Below are positions 25,447-38,600 of a stretch of 64,000 bases of DNA, piece after piece; positions within the stretch are counted from its first letter, which is position 1; every line of letters starts with the position of its first letter. The notes beneath the pieces are model-generated. The model was not told the DNA's origin, made no database searches, and saw only the letters and a list, made by a program, of their open reading frames with translations. This DNA is from Schistosoma haematobium (lineage: Eukaryota; Platyhelminthes; Trematoda; Strigeidida; Schistosomatidae): NCBI RefSeq assembly GCF_000699445.3, contig NC_067195.1, positions 69,064,591-69,128,590 on the forward strand. Reading direction: 5' to 3'. The position numbers were made by a program, and so were the translations under genes.

Positions 25447-25989
25447 CCAAAGCGTTATGTACATTTTGCCGTATAAAAAAACAACTGAAACAATCAAAGT
25501 AAACAATTATCGAGGACCTACACTATCAGTCTCATCTAAAAAAATTTTTTTCTTTTCACAGTGTTCATAATTAATCACATTGTTCCACAATTATTCGTTT
25601 TCTCACATTTTTTTTCAAAAAAAATTTGTTACAATAATAAGCGGGCAAACTATCTAATTATTTATTCATTATACACAAAAATAAACAGTTCAATTTTGTT
25701 TGTGTGTGTGGGTCATTAACAGTTTTACACATTATTATCATTGTTAGCCGAACAAGACATTAAATGACAGTATTTTCATTTTTTGTGTGTGTTCGTTATG
25801 ATATGCTACATCACTGCTATTCTCAAACGATAACACACTGCATCTTATTAAAGTATATGTCATATCCATCTTCACAATCTTTGTTGGTTATAACTGTAAA
25901 TAATATTTTTGTAAATACATATATATCATATTCATACTTTTTTTTGTTATTATAACCAGTGGTACCTCCGGACACTCTGGTAGGAGCTA
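25447..25989 (+). other. Non-coding 3' stretch of the LTR element
   Basis: Between the pol stop and the 3' LTR. T-rich runs and TG repeats; no env-like frame with a signal peptide or transmembrane segment is convincing. Confidence 0.6.
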
Positions 25990-26519
25990 TGTGGAGATAG
26001 GTCTGACAAGCTTATTTTGTAAATAGTTTTTAATATTATTGGTATTTATTTTGTCAATTTCTCACTACATGTACATTTATCATTAAATGATTGTACCTGT
26101 TGTTTTAGTAAATGACCTTGAACACTCCGTTGTGATTCTAACATAGCGTGACATACCGTGGCTGGCTAACAAATACACTGCTTCTCTCACATTCCTCGTT
26201 CTATTTTCATTCGAGATTGAGTTAACTGAGATCTAAAACAAATATTATTTACATTCATAGACTGTGAGAGCGAATACACCATACCTTACTTTGGATTACA
26301 CCACTGGGAAGTTCATTGATACGTTTGGAATTACCAAGCATCTATAATTGTGGACTTATTGTACCAGATTAAAGCCGAACACTCATCATTTTGGGTGAAC
26401 TTAAGTAAAGTCCCATTTTTATTGTATTTGTAACATTTAACTGATATATATTAATATTACTATTGCTTTTTATTAACTTTGTTGATACTTTTTGCGTTTA
26501 TATATCGTCCGGTCCACCA
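25990..26519 (+). repeat. 3' LTR
   Basis: 530-bp partner of the 5' LTR. The preceding bases (GTAGGAGCTA) are only weakly purine-rich, so the polypurine tract is not obvious. Confidence 0.93.
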
Positions 26520-29314
26520 CAAACTAAAGGTTAAAGAGAAAAAACATTGACCACTGTCGCTTTTTGGTTTTCTGCCAGCAACATTTATCAGTTTTTCTGA
26601 TCCTTGTAGACGTAAATTTGATCCCATTTTGATGGAAATATTCTTGCCGACTATCAAGCGCTAAACAAATGTATTTGTTAGCCACTTTCCTTTGTACAGG
26701 AAGCTACTTTACATCAATGAAACTTTTGCAATATACTGGGTTGAATGCATTGTCGGGACATTTTGCAATTTCTATATATTCTCTCGATAAAATAATAGTA
26801 TGGAACAAACCACGCATTGAATATGTTTTTTGATGTTATCAGTGGATGTGGATGACTTGAAGGAGCTTCAGACACTACACAGAAGAACATAGTAGCTTGT
26901 TATATTTCAGTAAATCTTCATTTCGTCAGGTCTTTTTGTACGTTCAGAAAAAATACTAGAATTTTTGCCGGTAAAACCTTTGCTTTAATTCTGACTTGAC
27001 TGTTGGTTCATTCGTGACCAACAAATTACGCGTTATGTAGTCAAGGAATTTACTAGTTAGTATACTAAATAAGAAGTAAGAACTTTGTCCACACTAAAGT
27101 TAAACGCTGAAGTAGAAAATACTCCTTTTCCATTCAACGAACAACCAGGTGTAGAGTTTATGTTTTTTTGCTATCTATGAAAGCAAAACAATACATAGAA
27201 CTTGCAAGAGTTCACGTTAATGCTTTAAAACTAGTCAAAGATTTCCACTATATTTATCTAGTTTCATTATAGCACATTCATTTTAGTGAAACTTTGACAA
27301 AGTCATTTTGTGCCCTGTTTAATCTGTTTACGTTTCGTGCATTAATGGGAGATTATCGTTCCAGGAATAATACCACATCTTTGAATACATAATTTACTAA
27401 TATTTCTCTCTTCACCGTTAAATATACTTAGATTTCTATCTGGAGGCATCGGTGATTCACTGCAACTAGATATAGAAGCCGATTAAGCGAAAACTTCTGT
27501 CCCGTGCAGAACCATTTGTATCATCCGAATGTTTCTAACAATTTCGTACAAACACCTGGTTTTTCTATATGTTTGCGACCTAAAGTTTTTATTGCATTTT
27601 TGATTTTAAGTGTGCGAAACATGAGCCCGGTTCTTGAAGATGGAATGCAGTGCAGCGATTATGACACTTGGTATTCAAAAATGTATATTTATATTATGTC
27701 TACACATAGATAATATTCTACGTCATTCTCACATTGAATTTAGGATTGATTTACGTAGTGGACATCATGTAGTGAAGTATGAATCAGTTCATCACAAACA
27801 ATGACTATCAAATTAATGTTTTGAAATTATTATCTCATGAAAATGACAATCAAGTTTTAGAAACATCTGGGGGGGGCATTACTTGGAATGGGACGCTCAC
27901 AACAGTTGATATCTTTGTCCAGAGAAAGTAGCAGAATTAAAGTGAGTGCCTATTGGTCTTCCCCGCTGTGCACATTTGGGAACAATATTGTGGTGTTGGG
28001 GGTGATTAAGCTTACCTCTAAAAATACTTATAAGCCTCGTTAAACGAATACTTGAATAATTCATCAGTCGACTGTCGGAGATTAAAGTGCAGCGAAGAAA
28101 ACGTTAGAGATAGGGAAATGTACTACTAAATAGACAATAAGCTCATAGCTAGTGATCAACGTCTGTCATGCGTATATTCTATGGTTCTCATTTGTGTTAA
28201 CAAATACAATAGAGGCTGCTAAAGGATTGTGCAACCTGAAGTTTATGTTGATAAATTATTCATTTTCACTGTAGCCAATACTGAAACAATGATTACTATG
28301 TTATCCGTGCACTAATTCATAGGCGAAGTCCTTATCTAGAAAATGACCGAAGCAAATTTGGCTAAAGTGTACGATAGAACTCAAGGCATAGTGACCAAAC
28401 GGTACGTTCTACTGTCTGTTTCTTAGTCAAGAATACACTGAACTCATTACTCAAATTAGCATACGCTTGACCGTGGAGTATTTTGGCAGACAACACTTAA
28501 AATGAAATACATACCCTTAAGCTCATTTGACGTTCTGGAACATGGCAACTGAACTTTGGCTTGTGTGAAAGGAATATTCTCATTCCTGCCCATAGAAACA
28601 TGGTAAGTGACTATTGTTTGTCGGGAGGATCATTAGGGTGGAATATTGAATCAAAGCAACAAAGCGAGATACATCTGTTTATCAGTTATGGGATGAAAAC
28701 AGGCTTTGATAAATCCTATATTTCAGCCCTTAAAGTGGAATCGGAACTACAGACAAGATCACTGAATACCCTTGTGAAACGAAACGAAAAGCGAAATTGG
28801 AGGGATGGCAGAGATCTACACCAATTCACTCCTGGAAATTGTTTAAAATGAAGTCGTACATCCGTAAGAACATCCAGTTTCCTGGTTACAACCAAATATG
28901 CAGTTGAACTCGTCAAAGATTACACATCACTCATTCGAAATGTATTTCTTACGAGTTCCATTAAGTAGTAGCGGATTATTTACAATTTACTTTTGTGGAT
29001 TGATGTATTTTCCTGTTACTAGGTACAATACGTTAAAACTATCCATTTTCCAAATATCTTGTTGCTCCCAGGAATAAATTTAATTACACTGTGTTCTAAT
29101 TTGTCGAGTCACTCCCCAGTAACGTTACATAAGACACATTGTATCGCAAAGATAAATCATTACATTGACTAAGTCGCGATAAATAAAGACTTGACAGTAA
29201 TAATTCGTTAACAGATATGATGATTCTCTAAAATGCTTCACAATATAGTGTCCATTGTTTAGTTTTTGAATTCCAAGGTCGCAAACGGCAAATTTTCAAA
29301 GACTTCAAGAAATC
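26520..29314 (+). other. GPT upstream region, no assigned feature
   Basis: About 2.8 kb between the LTR element and the GPT start. I see no repeat family shared with the rest of the window and no convincing exon. The 96-codon open frame at 28561-28851 has no recognisable domain. The proximal promoter and any 5' UTR exon of GPT probably lie here (inference). Confidence 0.4.
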
Positions 29315-29488
29315 ATGTGTGGATTTCGCTTGGTGAAGATTATGGGTCGCTCGTGCACCAATCTGACTGTTCGTGGATATCAAAAAATGAGTTGTGATAC
29401 TATCAATCCTCATGTGGTGAAGCTTCAGTATGCTGTCCGTGGACCGATAGTACTTAGGGCGCTAGAACTAGAGAGAGAAATATCCCAT
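29315..29488 (+). CDS. GPT: GPT exon 1 (residues 1-58)
   Basis: Starts at ATG 29315 and ends in phase 0 at donor CAT|GTTAGT. From M25 it matches the ALT N-terminus: MSCDTINP, then YAVRGPIVLRALELE, which is diagnostic of the family. Residues 1-24 carry five Arg/Lys and no Asp/Glu. The upstream frame is closed by a TGA about 45 nt before the ATG. No promoter or 5' UTR exon is recognisable. Confidence 0.93.
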
Positions 29489-32400
29489 GTTAGTTCATTT
29501 TAGCTATTAATTATAATCAGGGATCAAAAAAAAGATTCAACAAAATTATCCGTTGCAATATCGGGGACTGTCATGCGTCTGGTCAAAGGCCCATCTCATT
29601 TATTCGTGAAGTTTTGTGTGCCGCGACAAATACACATATAATGGATACCAACTTAGTTCAAGACGATGCTAAATTAAGAGCCAGGAGATTTTTGGACAGT
29701 TGTGGTGGAAGTGTTGGTAATTCATTTGAATAAACTCATGATTTTTTGACCAGACCATATCAATTATTTGAAGTGTGATTTTACATGACGTATGTTAACG
29801 TTATCTCAGTCGCTTAAAATGTTTAGTCGAATGCTGTTGGTTACTAGTCTAACGGTTCTCATTCCCCTTGCTTCATTAATAGCATCCGGGAGTCCCTTGG
29901 AAATTAATTTAGTCCGTCAACTGCGTGTGTATTAATAAAATTAATCCAACTAACACTAGTCCTAATTCGAATCAACTGGCTCGTTCAGCGATTTCATTTT
30001 CTATCAAATAGAGTGGGTATTTCTACGAAGTCCTGACGTATGCTTTGTGTTCGGCATCATTATGTGACTTTGTTTAAATTTTTAGATATAACGCTAGATA
30101 TACCAAGTTAGTACCGCCATTCATTTTCATTACACTTATATGTCTGGTAATATGCCTTTAATAATTCAAAACACTAAAACTGATGATTAGACCCATCCTA
30201 GTGAAGGTGAGCGGCACGTTAGTATCGAACGACAGTGATGTCAAGTTCTCCTAAACATTATGTACAGATAGTTTGCGTCAAACCAACAGGTAACTGGCAA
30301 GTAAGGGGAAAATATCAGGGAAATACTACTATCGGTTACTCACAAACGTAAACGAGTTTGATTGCCAAGTTGATTATTTATTTTGTGGACAGGCATACTA
30401 AGGAATATTATGAATAATTACTATTTTAAACTGCTTTCTGTTGAATGTTTACTATTGCAACAGTTCCTTTCGGTGATTTCATTGTAATTTTTACTTGAAT
30501 TGGGAAGTCTATAAGTATTCATCAACAAACAAAGTAATACCCCTTCATGCAATATTCAACTAGTTAGTGTTTTTACTTTTTGAGGCAACAGATGAAGTTA
30601 ACCACAAGAGATTTTGAAAATAACTAAATGACATGGGTAAGTAAAAATATTGACCTGGGGCGACAATACATTCAAAACTTAATAGGAGCCCAGTGGATAA
30701 TTTTTAGGAAGGATTTCAGTTTCAGGTTCATCAAATGGTTGGTCATACAAAGAAATGTTAACTACTGTATTCAACACCAATATCCTAGCAAGTTAACCAA
30801 TATCTTCAAACTTGAAGATGTAAGTCTTCATGCTCGTATGTACCTTTTGCTAAAGATACATAGTATTATAGACCAGTTTCTTTGTGACGTTTGGTTTTAA
30901 GTAGTTGTTCTGCTTAAGTTACTTCGTGATAAATTTCACTTTCAGACAGATTGGTCTATTTTGCCTTGCAACTCCTGTAGGTTTGCTTAATTTACAGACG
31001 CCACATTCGTTTATGCCCACTTATATTCAAAATCTAACAAGCTAAGTGTAAATCAGCTAAGGTCAACATGACTTACTATACTGTTGCAGATTACAATTCG
31101 CTAATGAAGTGTGATAGCGTAAAATACGAAAGGGTTTTAAATAAACGGAAGTCAAATACGTAAATACTCCGTCACAGCTGTGACAAATTTACGATACATT
31201 CTCTGATCAATAACTCAAATTATAATTGTTTAGTCGTCTTAAAGTCATATTATGTTCCTACTTCAGTCAGTCTCGGACTCCAGCGGTTTCAACTAACTGA
31301 AATTCACCGTCTTATTGGTGCACTTAACTTATGCAGTTGGGCTTTGGTATGGTTTTCGTTCACCTAAATTAGAATTGTTGTCATGATCCCACCCATGAAG
31401 ATTCCTCTGGACTTTTAATTTACTAATAGTTCACCTTTGAAGTTGAAAATATTATGGTTTCAGTTGTAGACCAAAATAATACTGTTGTGGAAGTTTGGTA
31501 GTTAAAATTAAGATACCGCTAAGCTTTATGATCTGTTGTTAACAAAGTGTAGACTAACAGATGCCCAATAACTTTATTACCTGTGGACGTATAATTAATT
31601 TTTCATATCATAGGAGTCTACAGCCAGTCTACAGGCGTAGAAGTTGTCCGCGAAGATGTTGCACAATACATAAAACAACGGGATCAGTTATCAGCTAATC
31701 CCCAAAATATTTTCTTATCCAATGGGGCAAGTGAAGCCGTTAAGGTAAGTATGATTACTTTTATTGTTTGTTAATTACCGGTTTGGTATTCATGTACACA
31801 GGAATTTATATTTCCACTTAATGAAATCATTGAGTCGTGCGTTTGAGATAGCCGTAAACTTATTACAATATAGTTCGCTCTCTGAAATTGGAACTTGTAC
31901 TCGAACAAGGGAAACCCAACACAATTTGTAGCTTTAAGGGAACAATATAGTTGTATTTAATAAACTAGAATTTCTGTGGCTTGTTCAAAACCTACTTTGT
32001 CAATCGCGAACAAACCAGTACATGAAGACAGGAGAAGAAGGTAAATACATATGAATTGGCTTTATTAAACATTGATAAAGAAATGTGTAAAGTATTCATC
32101 GATTATGATAAGATATCCAAAGATTAAAATAAAGTCAGGACTTTTGTCTTCCTTTCTGGGTTTTTGTTGTAAGCTCGTTAAACGTATATTCGAATCTATA
32201 TTGGAGGTATATTCTGCATTGTCTGGAATTGACTCACTTGTTTCAAAAGTAATAATATGGATGCAACCGAATTCATATGGGTTCTTGAAGCCTATTTGAT
32301 CAAGACGACGATTTAGTATACTCAGATCGTCAGAAACAAAATTCTTAAGATTTTCTTGGTCGTGGGAGCGGAACGTTTGGAAGCAGTAACTAGTTTAGGC

Positions 32401-35400
32401 ACTTATAAGATACAGTAACCAACTTGGTAAAACCTTCTCTAACTACCATTAGAGGAAGTTCTACTCCAAGTGTTTTATGGTCTGTAGATCAAGCGTCGAT
32501 TATCCAATTCCGTTCATCATAAACTTACAAGTCATGAACTCGAAATTTTCATCATTATTCCGCAACTTTTATCATCCGAAAGCTGGAAGTTTACGTCCAG
32601 TAATATTCATGATAAAGACCAAACTTCAAGAGAGAAAAGATACCCAAACAATTATGTTAGCTGTACAAGAAGACAAAGCTTCAAATATCAGTAATTAGTA
32701 AAACTGCACATAACAAAACTTTCCCAGTGGTCCACTTTAAAACAGGATACTCACGCAGTGTAAAGAACACTTTGTACGAACGAGTTAACTGGCATTCAGC
32801 TACACACCAGTTACCTTATTTGAATAATTATATCTAGCCTCTCAGTCTCATCTAAGTTGGAAAGTCCGTAACTGTCTTAGACATAATAACAGAAAACAGT
32901 GATATTATAATTCCAGCTTTTGAGCGTCATTACTGATTAAACTGACGAGTATTAGTTAGAAATTTGGAGTGGGACGTACTTCCACCTGGCTGGTGGTAAT
33001 CACTGGTTGTTTCACCTCATGAGGGGAAGCAAAAAATCGTTGTGTTGTTCCGATGACACAATAGATGGGGAACTATCTCAACTTCAACAAACTCTCATTA
33101 GAAATGGTTATTCATCAAAATTGGTCGATAGCGACTCAACACCTAGTCAGTCAGTCAGTCAGCTACAACGTAGGACTAGGCACATATGTACATCGGTCCA
33201 GGTTGCCATACCGCATCAGCACAACGAGATGAACACCGGATTCATAGCAGTGGTCAGGTCAAAGGTGGTAATATATAAGAGAAAAATTGCATATAGAGAT
33301 ATAGTACAAGAAGAAAGAATTGGTTCGTAGAAAGAAAGATATGAAGTGATTGTAATCTCTTATTTTAAGGGAAGACAGGGAGTGTATACACCGACGCCAT
33401 TGTGATCGATTCTAAGCCATGTCACCAAGAGTCTCCAACCATTGGTTACGAAAGTCACGCGGACCCCAACCAAGTAGTCTGCATCTACCAACATGGCTCA
33501 GACTAGAAGTTAGTGACTTCAAGCACTGATGCCAGGTTTTGGTTTGGCCGGCCCTAACTTTCTTCCAACCATCTCCAATACCGGATAGCATTGCACGTCG
33601 TGGTAGTCGGTGTTCAGGCTACCTTGACGTGGTGGTCGGGCTTGCCTATCCTGATGAAGCAACCGAGCTATACTGGCTGGAACAACCGTTCCTCAAGGTC
33701 CTACCATGTCAGACAGGTCGGTTGAAGAGCGGTAAGACTAAAAGCAACAAATCCAAGGTCCGAAGGCGAAGTCGTACTGCTGACTGTACAGAGGTGTGAC
33801 AGCAGTAAGGTGTTTCCTTCAGACAACCAGCATGACAGCGATGCTGCCTTCCCACAAGGAGGGGTGGGGTTAGAAAAGGTCGACCCTAAAAATGTCACAC
33901 CTCACCTTACCTCACGGATTTCCGTCTCCGGCGGTAAGGCCCTTTGAAGAACGGAGCTAACACGTCAAAAACCTCTCACGAAAAGGCCGTGCGCGACCGG
34001 CCTCAAGCAGTTGTCCCTTGGGCACTGCGGTCACGCTCTCAGGTCACTGAGACCACCTCTAATCCAATTTCCTTTTCAGGTACCTCCAGAAGAACCCTTC
34101 CTCGGTGTGGGCAACCGGGAAGCGATAACCGCCCTCATACCTCTAACAGCACTCAACACCTAGACTTCATCAGGAAAAAGCATCGACAGTACAGAAGAAA
34201 ACTCTGTTTATGAACATGAAATTTAAAGGAGATATGGCTGCTAAAATCTTAAATAAACGGATTTCAAAATCGTTGAATAAAACATTCTACGCAGCTAAGC
34301 TCCGAATTGTTTTGTCTAACCGACCTACCATTTGGGATGTGTTAAGGATAAACTTCCGCTTTGGGCCACATCAATGTGTATCTATAAATTTACTTGCTCA
34401 TGTGGGGCACGTTACACAGGCCGAACAAAGCGATCACTTTCCAAACGCATCTTGGAACACCATCCGGCTTGGCTCTTAAAAGGAGAATGTAAAACAATTA
34501 CCAGTTAGATACAGGAGCATTTAATTAGTTGTGGACACATTGCTCCAAAGGACTCTTCTTTTAAAGTAATCTACAGAGCCAGAGGAACTGGATCGAAGGG
34601 GGGGTCGAATCAATACTTTATGCACTGCCAAGGCATTGGCAATCCATAAACTCAAGCCTGAACTTTGCATGCAGAAACGATTTGTCCAACTTCTCATCCC
34701 TCCTTGGCCCTAATTCCTTCGATGGGTACGTTTCTGGGTCTTTCTCTTCTTTTTCTGCTTGTTCTTCTGCACTTTAATTTGATTATTATTGAATTTTTTG
34801 AATAACTGTTTTGCATTTTAAACTAATGAGTTATTATTACTACCTTATGCAAGTTTTCTTGATTATTATTCAGTCTATTATTATGACCTCTGTGTTTGTC
34901 GCTTTTCTTCATATCTGTCAACTGAACCCCATAAATTATTTTCTTCCTTACTCCTTGATTAGTACGTAACCTCGTTTGTTATTTATTCTCGAATCCATTT
35001 TTGCGATGCAATCTTTTCTATCCTCCTATAGACATATATTTTCCATATAACTATATTTACGAATGTACAGCTTAAGCAAATGATTTCGTCGAAAAGAAGA
35101 TTTTCTTCTCTGAATTCTCTTTATTTTGTTCCTCTTTTGGAAATTCTTGTGGTGTTGTGTATAATGATTACTACCAGAGGCTTTATGTGCCCTTCATCAA
35201 CTGTTTATTTAATCATTGGTTATTCATCTGATAAGTCTATAGTTGAAGCTAGTTTAAAATATTTTATTGCTTAACACAATAATTTATGAAGATTATAAAC
35301 TTACTATTATTCACATAATGTATGAGAGTGGGATGAATCTGTCTTATACCGATTCTTAAATTAAAATCTCACTACAAACATGTGGAAACTGGTAGGTTCA

Positions 35401-35649
35401 ATAATTTGTAAATTCTTCAATACATTTTTATTCGTTGCTTAATGTTACAACAGATTTATTCCTCTCTTTTTAAGATTAAAGTAAGTCCAACAATTTTCGT
35501 TCCTAGCTTCTCTCACGTGAATACCTAACGATCTGTGTAGTATATGAAGATAATATAATTCTATTGAAGTTCATATATACATATATAAATGTTTTCTGTA
35601 CCGTCATATGGTTATAAGTCATGATTATAAACGATAGAAAGTTTAAAAG

Positions 35650-35686
<37 letters not shown>

Positions 35687-38600
35687 CTTTATATTTCCTT
35701 TAGTCAATTCTTCAGTTGATATCCACTGGAGAAGATGGATCCAAACGTTCTGGTATTATGGTCCCCATACCTCAATATCCTCTTTATTCAGCAACAAATG
35801 CTGAATATAACGCCTATCAGGTAAACTGATCGATTAATATATATGTTCACCATTAACAACATTTATATTGACAAACTGTAATTTCGAGGCTCTAATCCAT
35901 ATTTATTAATCTGTTTATAACATATCATTCAGTGTGATAGTTTCCTAAATAATATTGCTTTTCAGTTTAGCTTCCTGTTATAACTGTGACGGCAGATTAG
36001 AGGGTAGCGAATTATTGATCGGACCAAAGACGCACAAACACGTAGAACGACCTAGGGTTCTGATTGGTCTCGCTTCCCTGTCTAGCCCAGCCAGTTGAGT
36101 CCAGAACACAAGTCACAGCCTCGGATATATGAATCATTATATTTCAAACATACTTTGTTTATATACCAGTCAAGCAGACCACAACGTACCATAAAATAGA
36201 AAATAACATTGTACAATAATGGCCAGTAGGAAAATGACACGTTAAACAAATATTGACCAATAAGATGATACCATTCCATGTCCAAGGATAGCATTAGGCT
36301 TAACAGGATAATTTTTTGGGATATTTTCCTGAATATCCCAACACTTCCAGAACATGATGTGTTGTAATCCCCTTAAATATATCTTGGTGACAGTTTTTCA
36401 ACTATGTTATTATTCTTAAATAGAGTTTTTTTTTACCCTAACTCTGTCAGTCAATGAGATAGTGTTCCATCACTGTTAGTGAGCATCTAATTCTTGTACA
36501 TAACTAACTATTCACATGAGCATGTTGTGGCATAAGCTGACCCACATTTACAAATGATCCGTAACAAAAGCGTTGTGGAGCAAACTGAATACAAAAATAA
36601 AACCAATTTATGCACCTTGACTTTATCTCATTTTTATAATGAATAAACTTCGATCCGTATATCAATAACAATTTTTTTTGAAAATGAAGGGTTTAATTCT
36701 TAAATTTAATTGACCACTATTGACATTCGTCTTTGATATTGTAGTATGCATGGATCATATTTTTATTCACCCATCAGTGCATGATCAGCAAACCATGTAA
36801 ACGTAGTCATAGTAACATTGATGACATAGTTTTGTACTCTATTATTCAGATTAAATATTTCACGTGTGTCTATACAGATAGGTAAAACTATCGTTTTCTG
36901 ACGAACCAATTACATTTGAGATAATGGCTCTTGTATATTTCCACTAAGTTCAAAACTCAATGACAGGATAGCTTGCACTGTAATAGGAGCTAAGTAAAAA
37001 CTACTCCAAAAACTTTTTTCATTCCACTTATCTATATTTTCCTCTCGAATTCCATCTCCTATGTCTAAACTTTTCTATTATAACTAATATTATTACTATC
37101 TTTGCTGCTCTTGGATTTACTACAACAATTGCATTTTGCTGTGCTATTATGGTATGATAAACCGAGTCGATGCGCACATGTAACACATTCTACGTTACGT
37201 ATAACTGACCTGTTAATAAAAAAAGGTTTTGCTGAGTTACTTTTACCATAACATTAACAATTTTTTGACGTTCCCTTCTTCAGTTCCCTCAAAGTGATTT
37301 CTGCTATCCAACTCAGAGAATAAAATTTCGAAAATGATTCTTACTTTCTAAGCAGAAATGGATGGTGGCTAGCAATGAAATCCAGGGTACGCGTTTCTTG
37401 CAGTGCAAAAATGAATTCTTACTTTTTGATTAGATAATATATTTCACATAATCTACAATAGATCTTTTTGATATTAGTTCTCCAATAAGCGACAATCAAT
37501 CTGTATGAATTTTTTGACCGGAGAAAAAGTGTTAACGCTCACTAAAAGTGGATTATGTGCTGTGACTCACTGATCCATGTATACACTGTTCTTATTAGTC
37601 CATACCAGATCAATTAGTACTTTGGTCAGATTAAATAGATCCAGATATGAAGTCATAGCCTTTTCAGTTGAATATATGTCATTAACCTAAACGCAGCTGT
37701 ACTTTATTAAAATATAAGTCTATCGAGTTTATCATCAGAAAGACAGCAATACGTAAATGTAATTTCTCTAGAAATTCCTAGCTGGATTTACTGACCATTT
37801 AAACGGGGACTGATTATATTTTTAAACATGTTTTCAATATGACAGACTTGTCCATACTAGTCTTACTCATAATAAATAAAAAGCTTCATGTTTGCTCTTT
37901 GACGTATGTCGTAAAAACCAAAGTCGAATTACTATAAGAATAGTAAAACTTCAATTTATAGCTTCAATGCACTGCCATATACTTACCAAAAATTCACATA
38001 CTCTAATCAAATCGTTTTAAAATCTGTTTATTTTTCTCATTAAGATTGATTACTACTTAGATGAATCAAATGGATGGGACCTAAGTATTGAACAGTTGGA
38101 AGAAGCTTTAAAAAAATGCAATGATAAATGTATTCCACGTGCTTTGGTAGTAATCAATCCTGGCAATCCAACAGGTCAATTACTATCAAAAGACACAATT
38201 ACAAAAGTTTTAAAATTCGCTTACAAACATAATTTAGTTGTGTTAGCCGATGAAGTTTATCAACATAATATTTATTCACCAGATACAGGATTCATCTCAT
38301 TTAAACGCGCTTTATATGATATTGGCGGAAGGATTTCCAATGAATTACAGTTAGCATCATTTATGTCATGTAGTAAAGGCTATATGGGAGAGTAAGTTGT
38401 TTTTAGAGCATATGCAATTAATTATGACTAGAGTTTTACATCATTTAGTTTCATTGGATGTTAATTGACTACTGTATCATCGTTTAATAAATATTAAATA
38501 TAGCTCCTGAACTAACAGCTATAACACAATAATCTCATATTTGATGTGATATACATTCAGATATTCACGATGAAAATAGTAAGATCCATGTGTTACTGTT

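Larger units (their letters stand above)
20812..26519 (+). mobile_element. Complete Ty3/Gypsy LTR retrotransposon, CsRn1-like
   Basis: A 5708-bp element: 530-bp direct LTRs (20812-21341 and 25990-26519), leader, gag, pol (protease-RT-RNase H-integrase) and a 540-bp non-coding 3' stretch. The domain order is that of Ty3/Gypsy. The C-x2-H-x9-C-x3-C Gag knuckle resembles the trematode CsRn1 clade (established knowledge). LTRs start TGTGG and end CCACCA. By eye they differ at two positions only (after GGAGATA, and in CGTCTGG versus CGTCCGG), about 99.6% identity, so insertion was recent. Each of gag and pol carries one in-frame stop. The flanking five bases (GGACT and CAAAC) are not a target-site duplication. 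No env frame is seen. Confidence 0.93.

Noticed and set aside
28561..28851. 96-codon open frame upstream of GPT
   Set aside because: No domain and no clear splice sites; GPT is complete without it.
30628..30900. 90-codon open frame in GPT intron 2
   Set aside because: No recognisable motif; open frames of this length are expected by chance.
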